From assembly GCA_001942045.1 (NCBI GenBank), contig MSTD01000002.1:62001-126000 (forward strand): a DNA stretch of 64,000 nucleotides, read 5' to 3'. This DNA comes from Mycolicibacterium porcinum. Lineage in GTDB: Bacteria; Actinomycetota; Actinomycetes; Mycobacteriales; Mycobacteriaceae. Every line of letters starts with the position of its first letter. The first letter of the stretch is position 1. The translations under genes and the position numbers were made by a program. Below, in pieces: positions 1 through 8,060 of this stretch. The notes under the pieces were generated by a model. The model did not search any database, was not told the origin of the DNA, and saw only the letters and a list, made by a program, of their open reading frames with translations.

Positions 1-1056
1 TGGGTACTCCACGTCGACCTCGACCAGTTCCTGGCCTCGGTGGAGTTGCGCCGCCACCCCGAACTCGAGGGGCTGCCCGTCATCGTCGGCGGCAGCGGTG
101 ATCCCACCGAACCGCGCAAAGTGGTCACCTGCGCGTCGTACCAGGCACGCGAGTTCGGCGTGCACGCCGGTATGCCGCTGCGCACGGCGGCCCGCAAGTG
201 CCCCGACGCCACCTTCCTGCCGTCGGACCCGGACGCCTACGACGCGGCGTCCGAGCAGGTGATGGGCCTGCTGCGCGATCTCGGCCACCCGCTCGAGGTC
301 TGGGGCTGGGACGAGGCATACCTGGGTGCCGACGTGAGCGATCCGATCGAGCTGGCCGAACGCATCCGCACCGTGATCGCCGCCGAGACCGGGCTGTCCT
401 GCTCGGTGGGCATCAGCGACAACAAGCAACGCGCCAAGGTGGCGACCGGGCTGGCCAAACCCGCAGGTGTGTACCTGCTCACCGAGGCCAACTGGATGTC
501 GGTGATGGGTGACCGCCCGCCGGATGCGCTGTGGGGTGTCGGCCCCAAGACCACCAAAAGGCTTGCCGCACTAGGGATCACGACGGTGGCCGATCTGGCC
601 GCCACCGATGCCACCGTGCTCACCTCGGCCTTCGGACCCAGTACCGGGCTGTGGATCCTGTTGCTGGCCAAAGGCGGCGGCGACACCGAAGTGAGCTCCG
701 AGCCCTGGATTCCGCGCTCACGCAGTCACGTCATCACGTTCCCCGCCGATCTCACCGACCGCGGCGAGATGGACGACGCGATCCGCGAGCTGACCCGGCG
801 AACACTTGACGAGGTGGTCGAACAGGGTCGCATCGTCACCCGGGTGGCGGTCACGGTGCGTACCGCGACGTTCTACACCCGCACCAAGATCCGCAAGCTG
901 AGCACACCGAGCACCGATGCCGACGTCATCACCGACACCGCACTCGCGGTATTCGACCAGTTCGAGTTGGACCGACCGATCCGACTACTGGGAGTGCGGC
1001 TGGAACTGTCCATGGACGATCTTCCCGCCGCCCCGAGTGTCACCGCCCACCAATAA
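1..1056 (+). CDS. dinB2: DNA polymerase IV, DinB2/DinP type (5' end outside window)
   Basis: Y-family translesion polymerase that copies damaged template with low fidelity. The frame is open from base 1 and the visible WVLHVDLDQFLASVEL lies upstream of the GTG at 40, so that GTG is not the true start; only a few codons are probably missing. Palm carboxylates are seen in HVDLDQF (visible residues 4-10) and WGWDEAYLG (about 101-109). A helix-hairpin-helix segment (WGVGPKTTKRLAALGI) and a little-finger domain follow. The residue after DQF is Leu, at the steric-gate position that is aromatic in most DinB proteins and Leu in mycobacterial DinB2. The following genes match the order around M. tuberculosis dinP (Rv3056). 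No SOS box can be judged because the promoter is off the window. Confidence 0.93.
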   Translation, partial: WVLHVDLDQFLASVELRRHPELEGLPVIVGGSGDPTEPRKVVTCASYQAREFGVHAGMPLRTAARKCPDATFLPSDPDAYDAASEQVMGLLRDLGHPLEVWGWDEAYLGADVSDPIELAERIRTVIAAETGLSCSVGISDNKQRAKVATGLAKPAGVYLLTEANWMSVMGDRPPDALWGVGPKTTKRLAALGITTVADLAATDATVLTSAFGPSTGLWILLLAKGGGDTEVSSEPWIPRSRSHVITFPADLTDRGEMDDAIRELTRRTLDEVVEQGRIVTRVAVTVRTATFYTRTKIRKLSTPSTDADVITDTALAVFDQFELDRPIRLLGVRLELSMDDLPAAPSVTAHQ

Positions 1057-1066
1057 CCTCGACCCC

Positions 1067-2245
1067 ATGTTGCAGACCATCGCGATTCGCGGCTACCGCT
1101 CGCTACGGGAGGTGATCCTGCCATTGGCCGAGCTCACGGTGGTCACCGGCGCGAACGGCACCGGCAAGTCGTCGATCTACCGCGCGTTGCGGCTACTGGC
1201 CGACTGTGGCCGGGGCCAGGTGATCGGCTCACTGGCCCGTGAGGGCGGTCTGCAGTCGGTCTTGTGGGCGGGTCCTGAACAACCGAACGCGCAGACCCAG
1301 GGCACAGTCCGGACTCGTCCGGTATCGCTCGAACTCGGCTTCTCCGCAGACGATTTCGGATACCTGGTCGACTTGGGCCTACCGCAGATGGCCGGATCGG
1401 GCGGCGAACCGTCGGCCTTCGCCCAGGACCCCGAGATCAAACGAGAGGTGGTGTTCGCCGGGCCCGTGCTACGTCCGGCCTCGACCCTGGTGAGCCGCAC
1501 GCGCGAGTACGCCGAGGTCGCCGCGCAATCGGGCCGCGGTTTCGATGAGCTGACCCGCTCACTGCCTTCCTACCGCAGTGTGCTCGCCGAGTACGCACAC
1601 CCGGATGCGCTGCCGGAACTATCAGCTGTCTCGGACCGGTTGCGCGACTGGCGGTTCTATGACGGTTTCCGGGTGGACGCCGCGGCGCCCGCTCGCCAGC
1701 CCCACATCGGTACCCGCACCCCGGTACTTTCCGACGACGGTTCAGATCTGGCCGCGGCGGTGCAGACGATCGTCGAAACGACCTTCGACGATCTGGCCCG
1801 AGCGGTGGCCGACGCGTTCGACGGGGCCACCATCTCTGTCGCGGTCAACGACGGTTTGTTCGATCTGCAGCTTCGTCAACGCGGCATGCTGCGCCCGTTG
1901 CGGGCAGCCGAATTATCTGACGGCACACTGCGTTTCCTGCTATGGGCGACGGCACTGGCCAGCCCCCGGCCACCGTCGCTGATGGTGCTCAACGAGCCGG
2001 AGACCTCCCTGCATCCCGACTTGGTCCGGCCGCTGGCGTCGCTCATCAAGACCGCCGCGAAACAATCCCAGGTGGTGGTGGTGACGCACTCCCATGCCCT
2101 GCTGGACTTCCTGGACACCACGTCCGCCGCCGACGAGGACCGGGGCGCCGCGATCGAGGTCGAGCTCTACAAGGAGTGGGGCGAAACGAAGGTCACCGGC
2201 TTCGGCATGCTCAACACGCCGTCCTGGCATTGGGGAAAACGCTAG
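1067..2245 (+). CDS. AAA family ATPase (AAA_21/OLD-like, no nuclease domain)
   Basis: Predicted SMC/RecF-like P-loop ATPase of 392 residues. It begins MLQTIAIRGYRSL, the usual start of this family, followed by Walker A GANGTGKSS (residues 28-36). Near residues 305-316 there is a Walker B with ABC-type signature (MVLNEPETSLHP), and near 334-346 an H-loop-like VVVVTHSHALLDF. No TOPRIM domain is seen at the C-terminus, so it is not a full OLD nuclease. The ATG at 1067 was chosen over the open frame back to 917 because homology starts there and the upstream part overlaps dinB2. It lies 11 bp after dinB2 and may be co-transcribed; it ends tail-to-tail with the next gene with a 4-bp overlap. Its partner and substrate are unknown. 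Confidence 0.8.
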   Translation: MLQTIAIRGYRSLREVILPLAELTVVTGANGTGKSSIYRALRLLADCGRGQVIGSLAREGGLQSVLWAGPEQPNAQTQGTVRTRPVSLELGFSADDFGYLVDLGLPQMAGSGGEPSAFAQDPEIKREVVFAGPVLRPASTLVSRTREYAEVAAQSGRGFDELTRSLPSYRSVLAEYAHPDALPELSAVSDRLRDWRFYDGFRVDAAAPARQPHIGTRTPVLSDDGSDLAAAVQTIVETTFDDLARAVADAFDGATISVAVNDGLFDLQLRQRGMLRPLRAAELSDGTLRFLLWATALASPRPPSLMVLNEPETSLHPDLVRPLASLIKTAAKQSQVVVVTHSHALLDFLDTTSAADEDRGAAIEVELYKEWGETKVTGFGMLNTPSWHWGKR

Positions 2246-3123
2246 CGCTGCGCGGCTTTCGGTCGCAGCGCGCGGCTGAACAACACGTTGACCTGCCGCA
2301 TCGCCACGCTGTAGGGCCACCATGCGACGCGCTTGAACGTGTACAGGGCGCGGATGTCGGCAGAGGTGTAGATGAGGAAGCGGTTACGTCCCACCCCGGC
2401 CAGGATCTTGTCGGCGGCGCGTTCCGGAGAGATGGCATGGCCGGCGAACCGGTCCACCCACTTCTGCACATTCGGATCCTCGCGGTCTACACCGGCGATC
2501 TGAACCGTTTGCACCAGGCCGGTTTTCACCGCGCCGGGCACCACGACCGACACGCCGATACGGTGCCGCGCCAGGTCGAATCGCAGCACTTCGCTCAGCC
2601 CGCGCAAACCGTACTTGCTGGCGCTGTAGGCGCTGTGCCAGGGCAATGCGACGATCCCGGCGGCCGACGACACGTTCACCAGGTGCCCACCGCGGCGGGC
2701 CTGCACCATCGGCGGCAGGAACGTCTCGATCACGTGAATCGGGCCCATCAGGTTGACGTCGATCATCGAGCGCCAGTGCTGATGGGTGAGTTGGTCGACA
2801 GTCCCCCAGGCCGAGATCCCGGCGATGTTCATCACCAGGTCCATCGACGAATGCGCCGCGTGGATGTCGGCGCCGAAGGCCGCCACCTGGTCGTAGTCGG
2901 AGATGTCCAAGGCCCGGTGTGCGGGCACCTGGGCACCCAGCGCCCGGGCGTCGGCCACGGTCTGGGCCAGGCCCACCTCGTCGCGGTCGGTCAGATAGAG
3001 CTCAGCGCCCCGGGCGGCCAGTGCCAGCGCGGTGGCCCGGCCGATTCCGCTCGCGGCGCCGGTGATCAAGCACTTCTTTCCCCGAAAGTCGGCCCGACCG
3101 TTACCCGCGGTATCGCTCCCCAT
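2242..3123 (-). CDS. Short-chain dehydrogenase/reductase (Rv3057c-like)
   Basis: Classical NAD(P)-dependent SDR of 293 residues. The cofactor motif TGAASGIG lies at about residues 21-28, NIAG at about 100 and the catalytic pair YSASK at about 165-169, with the Ser of NVSSAAG before it. The ATG at 3123 was preferred over the upstream open frame to 3183, because the extra 20 residues are not SDR-like and would run into the TetR gene. It lies 23 bp downstream of the TetR gene on the same strand, probably as a two-gene operon. The TetR-SDR pair divergent from a P450 is the same arrangement as Rv3058c-Rv3057c beside cyp136. The substrate is not identifiable. Confidence 0.85.
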   Translation of the reverse strand: MGSDTAGNGRADFRGKKCLITGAASGIGRATALALAARGAELYLTDRDEVGLAQTVADARALGAQVPAHRALDISDYDQVAAFGADIHAAHSSMDLVMNIAGISAWGTVDQLTHQHWRSMIDVNLMGPIHVIETFLPPMVQARRGGHLVNVSSAAGIVALPWHSAYSASKYGLRGLSEVLRFDLARHRIGVSVVVPGAVKTGLVQTVQIAGVDREDPNVQKWVDRFAGHAISPERAADKILAGVGRNRFLIYTSADIRALYTFKRVAWWPYSVAMRQVNVLFSRALRPKAAQR

Positions 3124-3146
3124 AGCGGTGAACCTTACCTGTGACG

Positions 3147-3800
3147 CTAGGCGTCTTGGCCACCCCACAGTGCGTTGAGCCACAGCCGCTCGACCACGTC
3201 GAGCGCGCGTGCCGGATCGGTCCCCCGTCCGATGAAGGCCGAATCGTGCGACAGCGTCATCGCGGTGGTCGCCACCAGGGTGCGCACCAGGGCGGGAAGG
3301 TCATCGGAAATGGGACGGGCGCCCGAGTCCTGTTCCACGAGGCCGACGATCTGGCTGATCACCGCGTCCTCGAAATCATTCATCAGATCGCGGATCTGCG
3401 CGTCGGTGTTCTGCGCGACAGTGCAGGCCGCCATGATCGGGTCGTTGGTGGCGAAAACCGTGGCCGCGCTGCCGACCATCCGCTCGGCGAAGGCGGCGGG
3501 CGTCTCGCCTGGCTCCCGGGGGGCGTAGTTGTGCGTCAAGGCGGCCAGTTCTTCCATCGCATCCGCGAGGATCACGGCCAACACCGCGTACTTCGAGTCG
3601 AAATAGAAGTAGAAGCCCGACCGGGCCACCCCGGCGCGTTCACTGATGGTGCTCACCGACATATCGGCGAACGACTGCTCCTCGAGCAGTTCCCGCACAG
3701 CCGTCACGATGGCCTCGCGTTGCCGGTCGCCCCGGCTGCGACGGGCCTGCGGACGCCCGGTGGAACCATTGCCGCTCCCCGGTATCGATTCGGCGGTCAT
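3147..3800 (-). CDS. TetR family transcriptional regulator (Rv3058c-like)
   Basis: TetR repressor of 217 residues. The N-terminal helix-turn-helix runs from about residue 26 to 72, with AGVARSGFYFYFDSKYAVL as the recognition region; the C-terminal half is a ligand-binding domain. The ATG at 3800 is used; a second in-frame start at 3818 adds six residues with no support. It is divergent from the P450 gene at 3929, and the intergenic space contains a perfect inverted repeat (3839-3856) that is a natural operator. By position it likely controls itself, the following SDR and cyp136. The ligand is unknown. Confidence 0.85.
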   Translation of the reverse strand: MTAESIPGSGNGSTGRPQARRSRGDRQREAIVTAVRELLEEQSFADMSVSTISERAGVARSGFYFYFDSKYAVLAVILADAMEELAALTHNYAPREPGETPAAFAERMVGSAATVFATNDPIMAACTVAQNTDAQIRDLMNDFEDAVISQIVGLVEQDSGARPISDDLPALVRTLVATTAMTLSHDSAFIGRGTDPARALDVVERLWLNALWGGQDA

Positions 3801-3838
3801 GGCATTAGACCTTTGCACCCGCGACGCGCCAGATCAAA

Positions 3839-3856
3839 ACTTGACATGCGTCAAGT
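3839..3856. promoter_or_regulatory. Candidate TetR operator between TetR and cyp136
   Basis: Perfect inverted repeat: ACTTGAC, 4-bp spacer ATGC, GTCAAGT. It lies between the divergent starts at 3800 and 3929. TTGACA inside it could also serve as a -35 box toward cyp136. Assignment to the adjacent TetR is by position. Confidence 0.6.
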
Positions 3857-3928
3857 CTGGCAGTCAGGATGGCCTCAAGTGGTGACATCGACCACATTTC
3901 GTCAGCCTTTTATGGTCAGGAGCGGCCC

Positions 3929-5410
3929 ATGGCAACCATCAGCACCCCGCATTACCTGCTCGATCAGGCCAAGCGCCGGTTCACTCCGACGCCCAACACG
4001 CTGCCGGGCATGGGCGCTCTCGAGAAGCACCTCAAGGCCAAGGACTGGGACCAGTTCGTGTTCGCAGAGCCCCCGGCCGGCAGTGGGCTCAAGCCGATCC
4101 TCGGCGACTCCGGTTTGCCGATCATCGGCCACATGATCGAGATCTTCCGCGGCGGTCCTGACTTCATCCTCGAGCAGTACCGCAAGAACGGCCCGCTCTA
4201 CTACGCACAGTCACCCGCGCTGTCGTCGGTGATGGCGCTGGGTCCCGACGCCACCCAGGCGGTCTTCTCCAACCGAAACAAGGATTTCTCGCAGCGCGCC
4301 TGGGATCCGGTGATCGGCCCGTTCTTCGAGGGCGGCCTGATGCTGCTCGACTTCGACGAGCACATGTTCCACCGCCGGATCATGCAGGAAGCGTTCACCC
4401 GCACCAGGCTCAGCGGCTACATCTCCCACATCGACTCGGTGGCGTCGGCCGTGCTCGCCGACGACTGGGCGGCCAACGACCCGCGGTTCCTGTTCCATCC
4501 GGCGATCAAGGAGCTCACGCTCGACATCGCCTCCGAGGTGTTCATGGGCGTCCCCGCCGGCACCGACCGCGCCCTGGTCACCACGATCAACAACGCCTTC
4601 ACCACCACCACTCGGGCCGGCAACGCGATCGTCCGGACCTCGGTGCCGCCACTGAAGTGGTGGCGCGGTATCCAGGCCCGCAAGACGCTCGAGGAGTACT
4701 TCGCCAGCCGGATCGGCGAGAAGCGGCAGTCGGAGAGCACCGACATGTTCAGCGTGCTGTGTCATTCCGCCGACGAGGACGGGCAGACCTTCACCGACGA
4801 CCAGATCATCAGCCACATGATCTTCCTGATGATGGCCGCGCACGACACATCGACCTCGACGATGACGACGATGGCCTACCACCTGGCGGCCAATCCGGAA
4901 TGGCAGGAGCGGCTGCGCGACGACTCGGCACGCATCGGCGACGGACCGCTGGACTTCGAGTCGCTGGACAAGCTGGAAACGTACGACCTGGTGATCAACG
5001 AGTCGCTGCGCATGATGACGCCGCTGCCGTTCAACTTCCGTGAGGCCGTGCGTGACACCGAACTGCTCGGCTACTACATCCCGGCCGGGACGAGCGTGGT
5101 GACCTGGCCGTCGATCAACCACCGGCTGCCCGAGCTGTGGACGGATCCGGACAAGTTCGACCCGGAGCGGTTCGCCGAGCCGCGCAGCGAGCACAAGAGC
5201 CACCGCTACGCGTTCGCCCCGTTCGGCGGTGGCGCGCACAAGTGCATCGGCATGGTGTTCGGCCAGTTGGAGATCAAGACCGTGATGCACCGGCTGCTGC
5301 GTCGGTACAAGCTGGAGCTGGCCAGCCCGGGCTACCGGCCGCGCTACGACTACGGCGGCATGCCGGTGCCGATCGACGGTATGCCGATCGTGCTGCGCCC
5401 GCTGCACTGA
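3929..5410 (+). CDS. cyp136: Cytochrome P450, CYP136 family
   Basis: Soluble haem monooxygenase of 493 residues. Visible motifs are an I-helix AAHDTST near residue 303, the ExxR element ESLR near 358 and the haem loop FGGGAHKCIG near 432-441 with the Cys ligand. The ATG at 3929 was chosen because AGGAG (3918-3922) precedes it; the frame is open upstream to 3869 without support. CYP136 assignment rests on the shared context with M. tuberculosis Rv3056-Rv3059 and on length. It is divergent from a TetR gene, and the perfect palindrome at 3839-3856 probably regulates both. The natural substrate is not known from sequence. Confidence 0.88.
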   Translation: MATISTPHYLLDQAKRRFTPTPNTLPGMGALEKHLKAKDWDQFVFAEPPAGSGLKPILGDSGLPIIGHMIEIFRGGPDFILEQYRKNGPLYYAQSPALSSVMALGPDATQAVFSNRNKDFSQRAWDPVIGPFFEGGLMLLDFDEHMFHRRIMQEAFTRTRLSGYISHIDSVASAVLADDWAANDPRFLFHPAIKELTLDIASEVFMGVPAGTDRALVTTINNAFTTTTRAGNAIVRTSVPPLKWWRGIQARKTLEEYFASRIGEKRQSESTDMFSVLCHSADEDGQTFTDDQIISHMIFLMMAAHDTSTSTMTTMAYHLAANPEWQERLRDDSARIGDGPLDFESLDKLETYDLVINESLRMMTPLPFNFREAVRDTELLGYYIPAGTSVVTWPSINHRLPELWTDPDKFDPERFAEPRSEHKSHRYAFAPFGGGAHKCIGMVFGQLEIKTVMHRLLRRYKLELASPGYRPRYDYGGMPVPIDGMPIVLRPLH

Positions 5411-5426
5411 GTCGCTCGAGGCCCAC

Positions 5427-5475
5427 TGGCCAGTTGTCGCACGCTGTTCTGGAATTCGCGTGCCACAACTGGCCA
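5427..5475. terminator. Hairpin between convergent genes
   Basis: Arms 5427-5444 and 5458-5475 (TGGCCAGTTGTCGCACGC and its complement with one mismatch), with a 13-base loop. It sits between the ends of cyp136 and the minus-strand gene at 5486, so a bidirectional terminator is likely. No U-tract is present. Confidence 0.55.
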
Positions 5476-5485
5476 TTCGGCGTTG

Positions 5486-5998
5486 TCAGGCCGTCGCGAG
5501 GAACCGATTGCCCATCAGCCGGTTGGCGCACGCGATCACGGCGTACAACGCCGACCGCTCGGGATCCTCGTCGAGCCCCATGGCCCACTCGCTGTGCATG
5601 CCGTCGCAACCCTCGATGAACGTCGCGGTCCGGCCGCCGATGGGCAACTGGTGAAACGACATGGTCTCGACGGTGATCCCGTGTGCGTACAGCATCTCGG
5701 TGAGCGCGGCGATGGGTCCGCTGGCCGCGACGGTCAGCGTGCTGATGGTGTCCCCCAGCGCCAGGGTGGCCTGGTAGTGGCGGGCCTGCGGCCCCAGCCT
5801 GCTGGCCGAACAGGCCGTATCGGTGCAGGTCCACTGCCCCAGTTTCACCGCACCCGGGCCGGCGGCGTACTCGTCGAGGAACTGTTCCCAGGAGGCCGAC
5901 TCACCGGCTTCGCGCAGGCCACGCGGCAGCGGATTGGAGAAATGAGCGGCAAAGGAGGACGTGACGTCCGATTGCGGTGCCGAAGAAGTGAGATACAT
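5486..5998 (-). CDS. Stand-alone LeuA-type regulatory domain protein
   Basis: Protein of 170 residues resembling the C-terminal leucine-binding (LeuA_dimer) domain of 2-isopropylmalate synthase. Points of likeness are the segments GPIAALTEMLYAHGI and EWAMGLDEDPERSALYAV, ending ACANRL, which follow the LeuA pattern W-G-V-G-I-D...AS...AV...A-N-R. The TIM-barrel catalytic domain is absent, so it cannot be a synthase by itself; it may regulate or pair with LeuA. The ATG at 5998 follows AGAGAAGA, a plausible ribosome site; an open frame continues to 6052. It is a single gene, convergent with cyp136 and divergent from the permease. The assignment is from remembered family pattern, not a search. Confidence 0.6.
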   Translation of the reverse strand: MYLTSSAPQSDVTSSFAAHFSNPLPRGLREAGESASWEQFLDEYAAGPGAVKLGQWTCTDTACSASRLGPQARHYQATLALGDTISTLTVAASGPIAALTEMLYAHGITVETMSFHQLPIGGRTATFIEGCDGMHSEWAMGLDEDPERSALYAVIACANRLMGNRFLATA

Positions 5999-6063
5999 GT
6001 GCCGGTCTTCTCTGGTTTGAGGAAGTGACCGACGAAGTAGCGAACGACCCACAGCGAGGGGTC

Positions 6064-6077
6064 GGTCTGATCAGACC
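6064..6077. promoter_or_regulatory. Perfect palindrome between divergent genes
   Basis: GGTCTGATCAGACC is a perfect 14-bp palindrome, 66 bp upstream of the LeuA-like gene and 111 bp upstream of the permease. It is a possible operator; no regulator gene is adjacent. The 190-bp gap shows nothing else that I recognise. Confidence 0.35.
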
Positions 6078-6188
6078 CCGCTGCGGGTTGCTACTACGAG
6101 TCGCCTTGGCACGTTGGCGATGCTAGACCCAGCGCGGCTGGTCATGCAAACACTTTTGACTCCGTAGTCTCGGCGGGGTGGATGGCTC

Positions 6189-6950
6189 ATGAGCGTCGGT
6201 GAGGTTGTCCTTCTCGTCGTCGCTGGTATCGGCGGCGGACTCACCGGCAGTATCGCCGGCCTGGCCTCGGTGGCCACCTATCCCGCTCTGCTGCTCATCG
6301 GCCTGCCTCCGGTCACCGCCAATGTCACCAACACCGTGGCGCTGGTGTTCAACGGCGTCGGTTCGGTGCTGGGTTCCCGGCCCGAGCTCGCCGGGCAACG
6401 CGCCTGGATCAAGCGGATCATCCCGATCGCGATCGCCGGTGGTGCGGTCGGCGCGACGTTGCTGTTGTGCACCCCCGCCGAGGGCTTCGAGAAAGTGGTC
6501 CCCGCGCTCCTGGCGTTCGCGTCGGTGGCGATCCTACTGCCGCGTGGCCGCCAGCAGCCGACGCGGGTGGCCGACCACCGCGAGCATCGGGTCAAGGTGG
6601 CCATGGAGGCCGGTGCGATCTTCCTGATCACCATCTACGGCGGCTATTTCGGTGCCGCCGCCGGGGTGCTGCTGCTGGCCCTGCTGTTGCGGACCGGTGG
6701 AGCGACGCTCGCGCATGCCAACGCCGGCAAGAACGTGATCCTCGGCGTCGCCAATTCGGTTGCCGCGGTGGCTTTTATCGTGGTGGCCCCGGTGTACTGG
6801 CCGGCCGTCATCCCGTTGGGTGCCGGATGCCTCATCGGCTCGCGGCTCGGCCCGGTGATCGTGCGGCATGCGCCGGCGGCGCCGCTGCGATTCTTGATCG
6901 GCGCGGCGGGCGTGGCCCTCGCTGTCAAGCTCGCCATCGACACCTACTGA
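6189..6950 (+). CDS. TauE/SafE family sulfite/anion exporter-like permease
   Basis: Integral membrane protein of 253 residues. It starts with a glycine-rich hydrophobic helix (VAGIGGGLTGSIAGLAS) and the repeat feature PPVTANVTNTVAL typical of TauE/SafE permeases. A second related half begins near residue 140 (FGAAAGVLLLALLL, then AGKNVILGVANSVAAVAFI). About seven to eight membrane segments are expected. The family moves sulfur-containing or organic anions across the inner membrane, but the substrate here is unknown. It stands alone, divergent from the LeuA-like gene and convergent with the kinase-like gene at 6967. Confidence 0.82.
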   Translation: MSVGEVVLLVVAGIGGGLTGSIAGLASVATYPALLLIGLPPVTANVTNTVALVFNGVGSVLGSRPELAGQRAWIKRIIPIAIAGGAVGATLLLCTPAEGFEKVVPALLAFASVAILLPRGRQQPTRVADHREHRVKVAMEAGAIFLITIYGGYFGAAAGVLLLALLLRTGGATLAHANAGKNVILGVANSVAAVAFIVVAPVYWPAVIPLGAGCLIGSRLGPVIVRHAPAAPLRFLIGAAGVALAVKLAIDTY

Positions 6951-6966
6951 TTTCCCGGCGAGCAAG

Positions 6967-8031
6967 TCACTCGAACGGGTTGTCCCCCTTCGTGACCCGT
7001 GTCCCGAGCGCGAGGAGATTCTCCGCCGACGCGTGCAGCTGCTCACCGGCATCGCGGCTGGCCCGCCCGGCCAGGTACCGCGACCAGGTGCCTTCGATGA
7101 CGATGCCGAGTTTGAAACAGGCTAGCGCCACATACCAATCGAGCCGGTCGGTCCGGCGGCCTCCGGCCGCGCGGTAGGCCTCGATGAGTTCACCGCGGTG
7201 GGCCAGACCACCGAGGGCGGCCAGTGTCGATCCGGCGTTGATCGGATTGGGTTCGTCGGGCCAGCACACGAGCATCCAGCCGAGATCGAGCAGCGGATCA
7301 CCGATCGTGCACATCTCCCAGTCGATGAACGCGGCCAGTTCGGGCTTGTCCCGGTGCAGCAGGACGTTGTTGAGGTGCGCGTCACCGTGCATGATGCCGG
7401 GTTCGGCGTCGGGTGGACGATTGTCCTCCAGCCACTGCGCCAACTCCCCCACACCGGTCAACGACTCGGGTGAGTATTGCTCGTGCCGATAGCTGTCGAG
7501 CAGACCCAGGAACTGCGGAACCTGCCGGGCCAGAAAGGAACCCGGCCGGCGGATGGCGGCGAGTTCGCTGTTCTCCCAGGCAACGTTGCCCAGTTCGGCC
7601 AGACTCCCGGCGTACGACAGGCCGACGCGGTAGCGCAGATCGGCGTCGGCCGCATACGCCGGGCTGACGTCGGTCCCCGGATTGAACCCGTCGACCTCCT
7701 CCATCAGGTAGAACACCACGCCGATGACGTCGAGGTCGGTGCAGGCGGCGATGAAGCCGGGGTGCGGCACGGCCGAGCCCGCCAGGGTGCGCAGCACCGC
7801 GATCTCCCGCAGCATGGTCTTGTCACTGGTGGGCCGCGGATGTAAAGGCGGTCGCCGCAACACCATTCGGCGGCCGTCGACGCTCATGCCCACCACGATG
7901 TTCTGGGTTCCGCCGGTCAGCGGCGCCACCTCGGTCAGGGTGGTTCCGATGCGCTGGTCGCGCAGCCAACGGCCGATGGCGTCCTGGTCGGTGGCACTGA
8001 GCGTCGGCAATTCCTGAACATCGTCGGGCAT
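6967..8031 (-). CDS. Phosphotransferase family protein (APH/choline-kinase fold)
   Basis: Aminoglycoside-phosphotransferase-fold protein of 354 residues. The N-lobe has LTGGTQNIVV and a nucleotide-binding Arg-rich strand. The catalytic loop MHGDAHLNNVLL lies at about residues 213-224, followed by the metal-binding FIDWEMCTIGDPLLDLGW. In mycobacteria such proteins often accompany acyl-CoA dehydrogenases, and true aminoglycoside kinases are a small minority of the family, so no resistance role should be assumed. The start is ATG at 8031. The methyltransferase gene lies 29 bp upstream on the same strand, so the two may be co-transcribed. Confidence 0.82.
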   Translation of the reverse strand: MPDDVQELPTLSATDQDAIGRWLRDQRIGTTLTEVAPLTGGTQNIVVGMSVDGRRMVLRRPPLHPRPTSDKTMLREIAVLRTLAGSAVPHPGFIAACTDLDVIGVVFYLMEEVDGFNPGTDVSPAYAADADLRYRVGLSYAGSLAELGNVAWENSELAAIRRPGSFLARQVPQFLGLLDSYRHEQYSPESLTGVGELAQWLEDNRPPDAEPGIMHGDAHLNNVLLHRDKPELAAFIDWEMCTIGDPLLDLGWMLVCWPDEPNPINAGSTLAALGGLAHRGELIEAYRAAGGRRTDRLDWYVALACFKLGIVIEGTWSRYLAGRASRDAGEQLHASAENLLALGTRVTKGDNPFE

Positions 8032-8060
8032 GCAGCCATGGTGCCAGCTGCCTGCTCCGC

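Noticed and set aside
1942..3144. 400-codon plus-strand frame across the AAA ATPase end and the SDR
   Set aside because: Antisense to a clear SDR and out of frame with the ATPase; low-complexity His/Arg/Gly composition.
6967..8031. Antibiotic-resistance aminoglycoside phosphotransferase
   Set aside because: The fold and HGD motif are shared with a broad family; actinobacterial members mostly have other roles, and nothing specific to aminoglycosides is visible.
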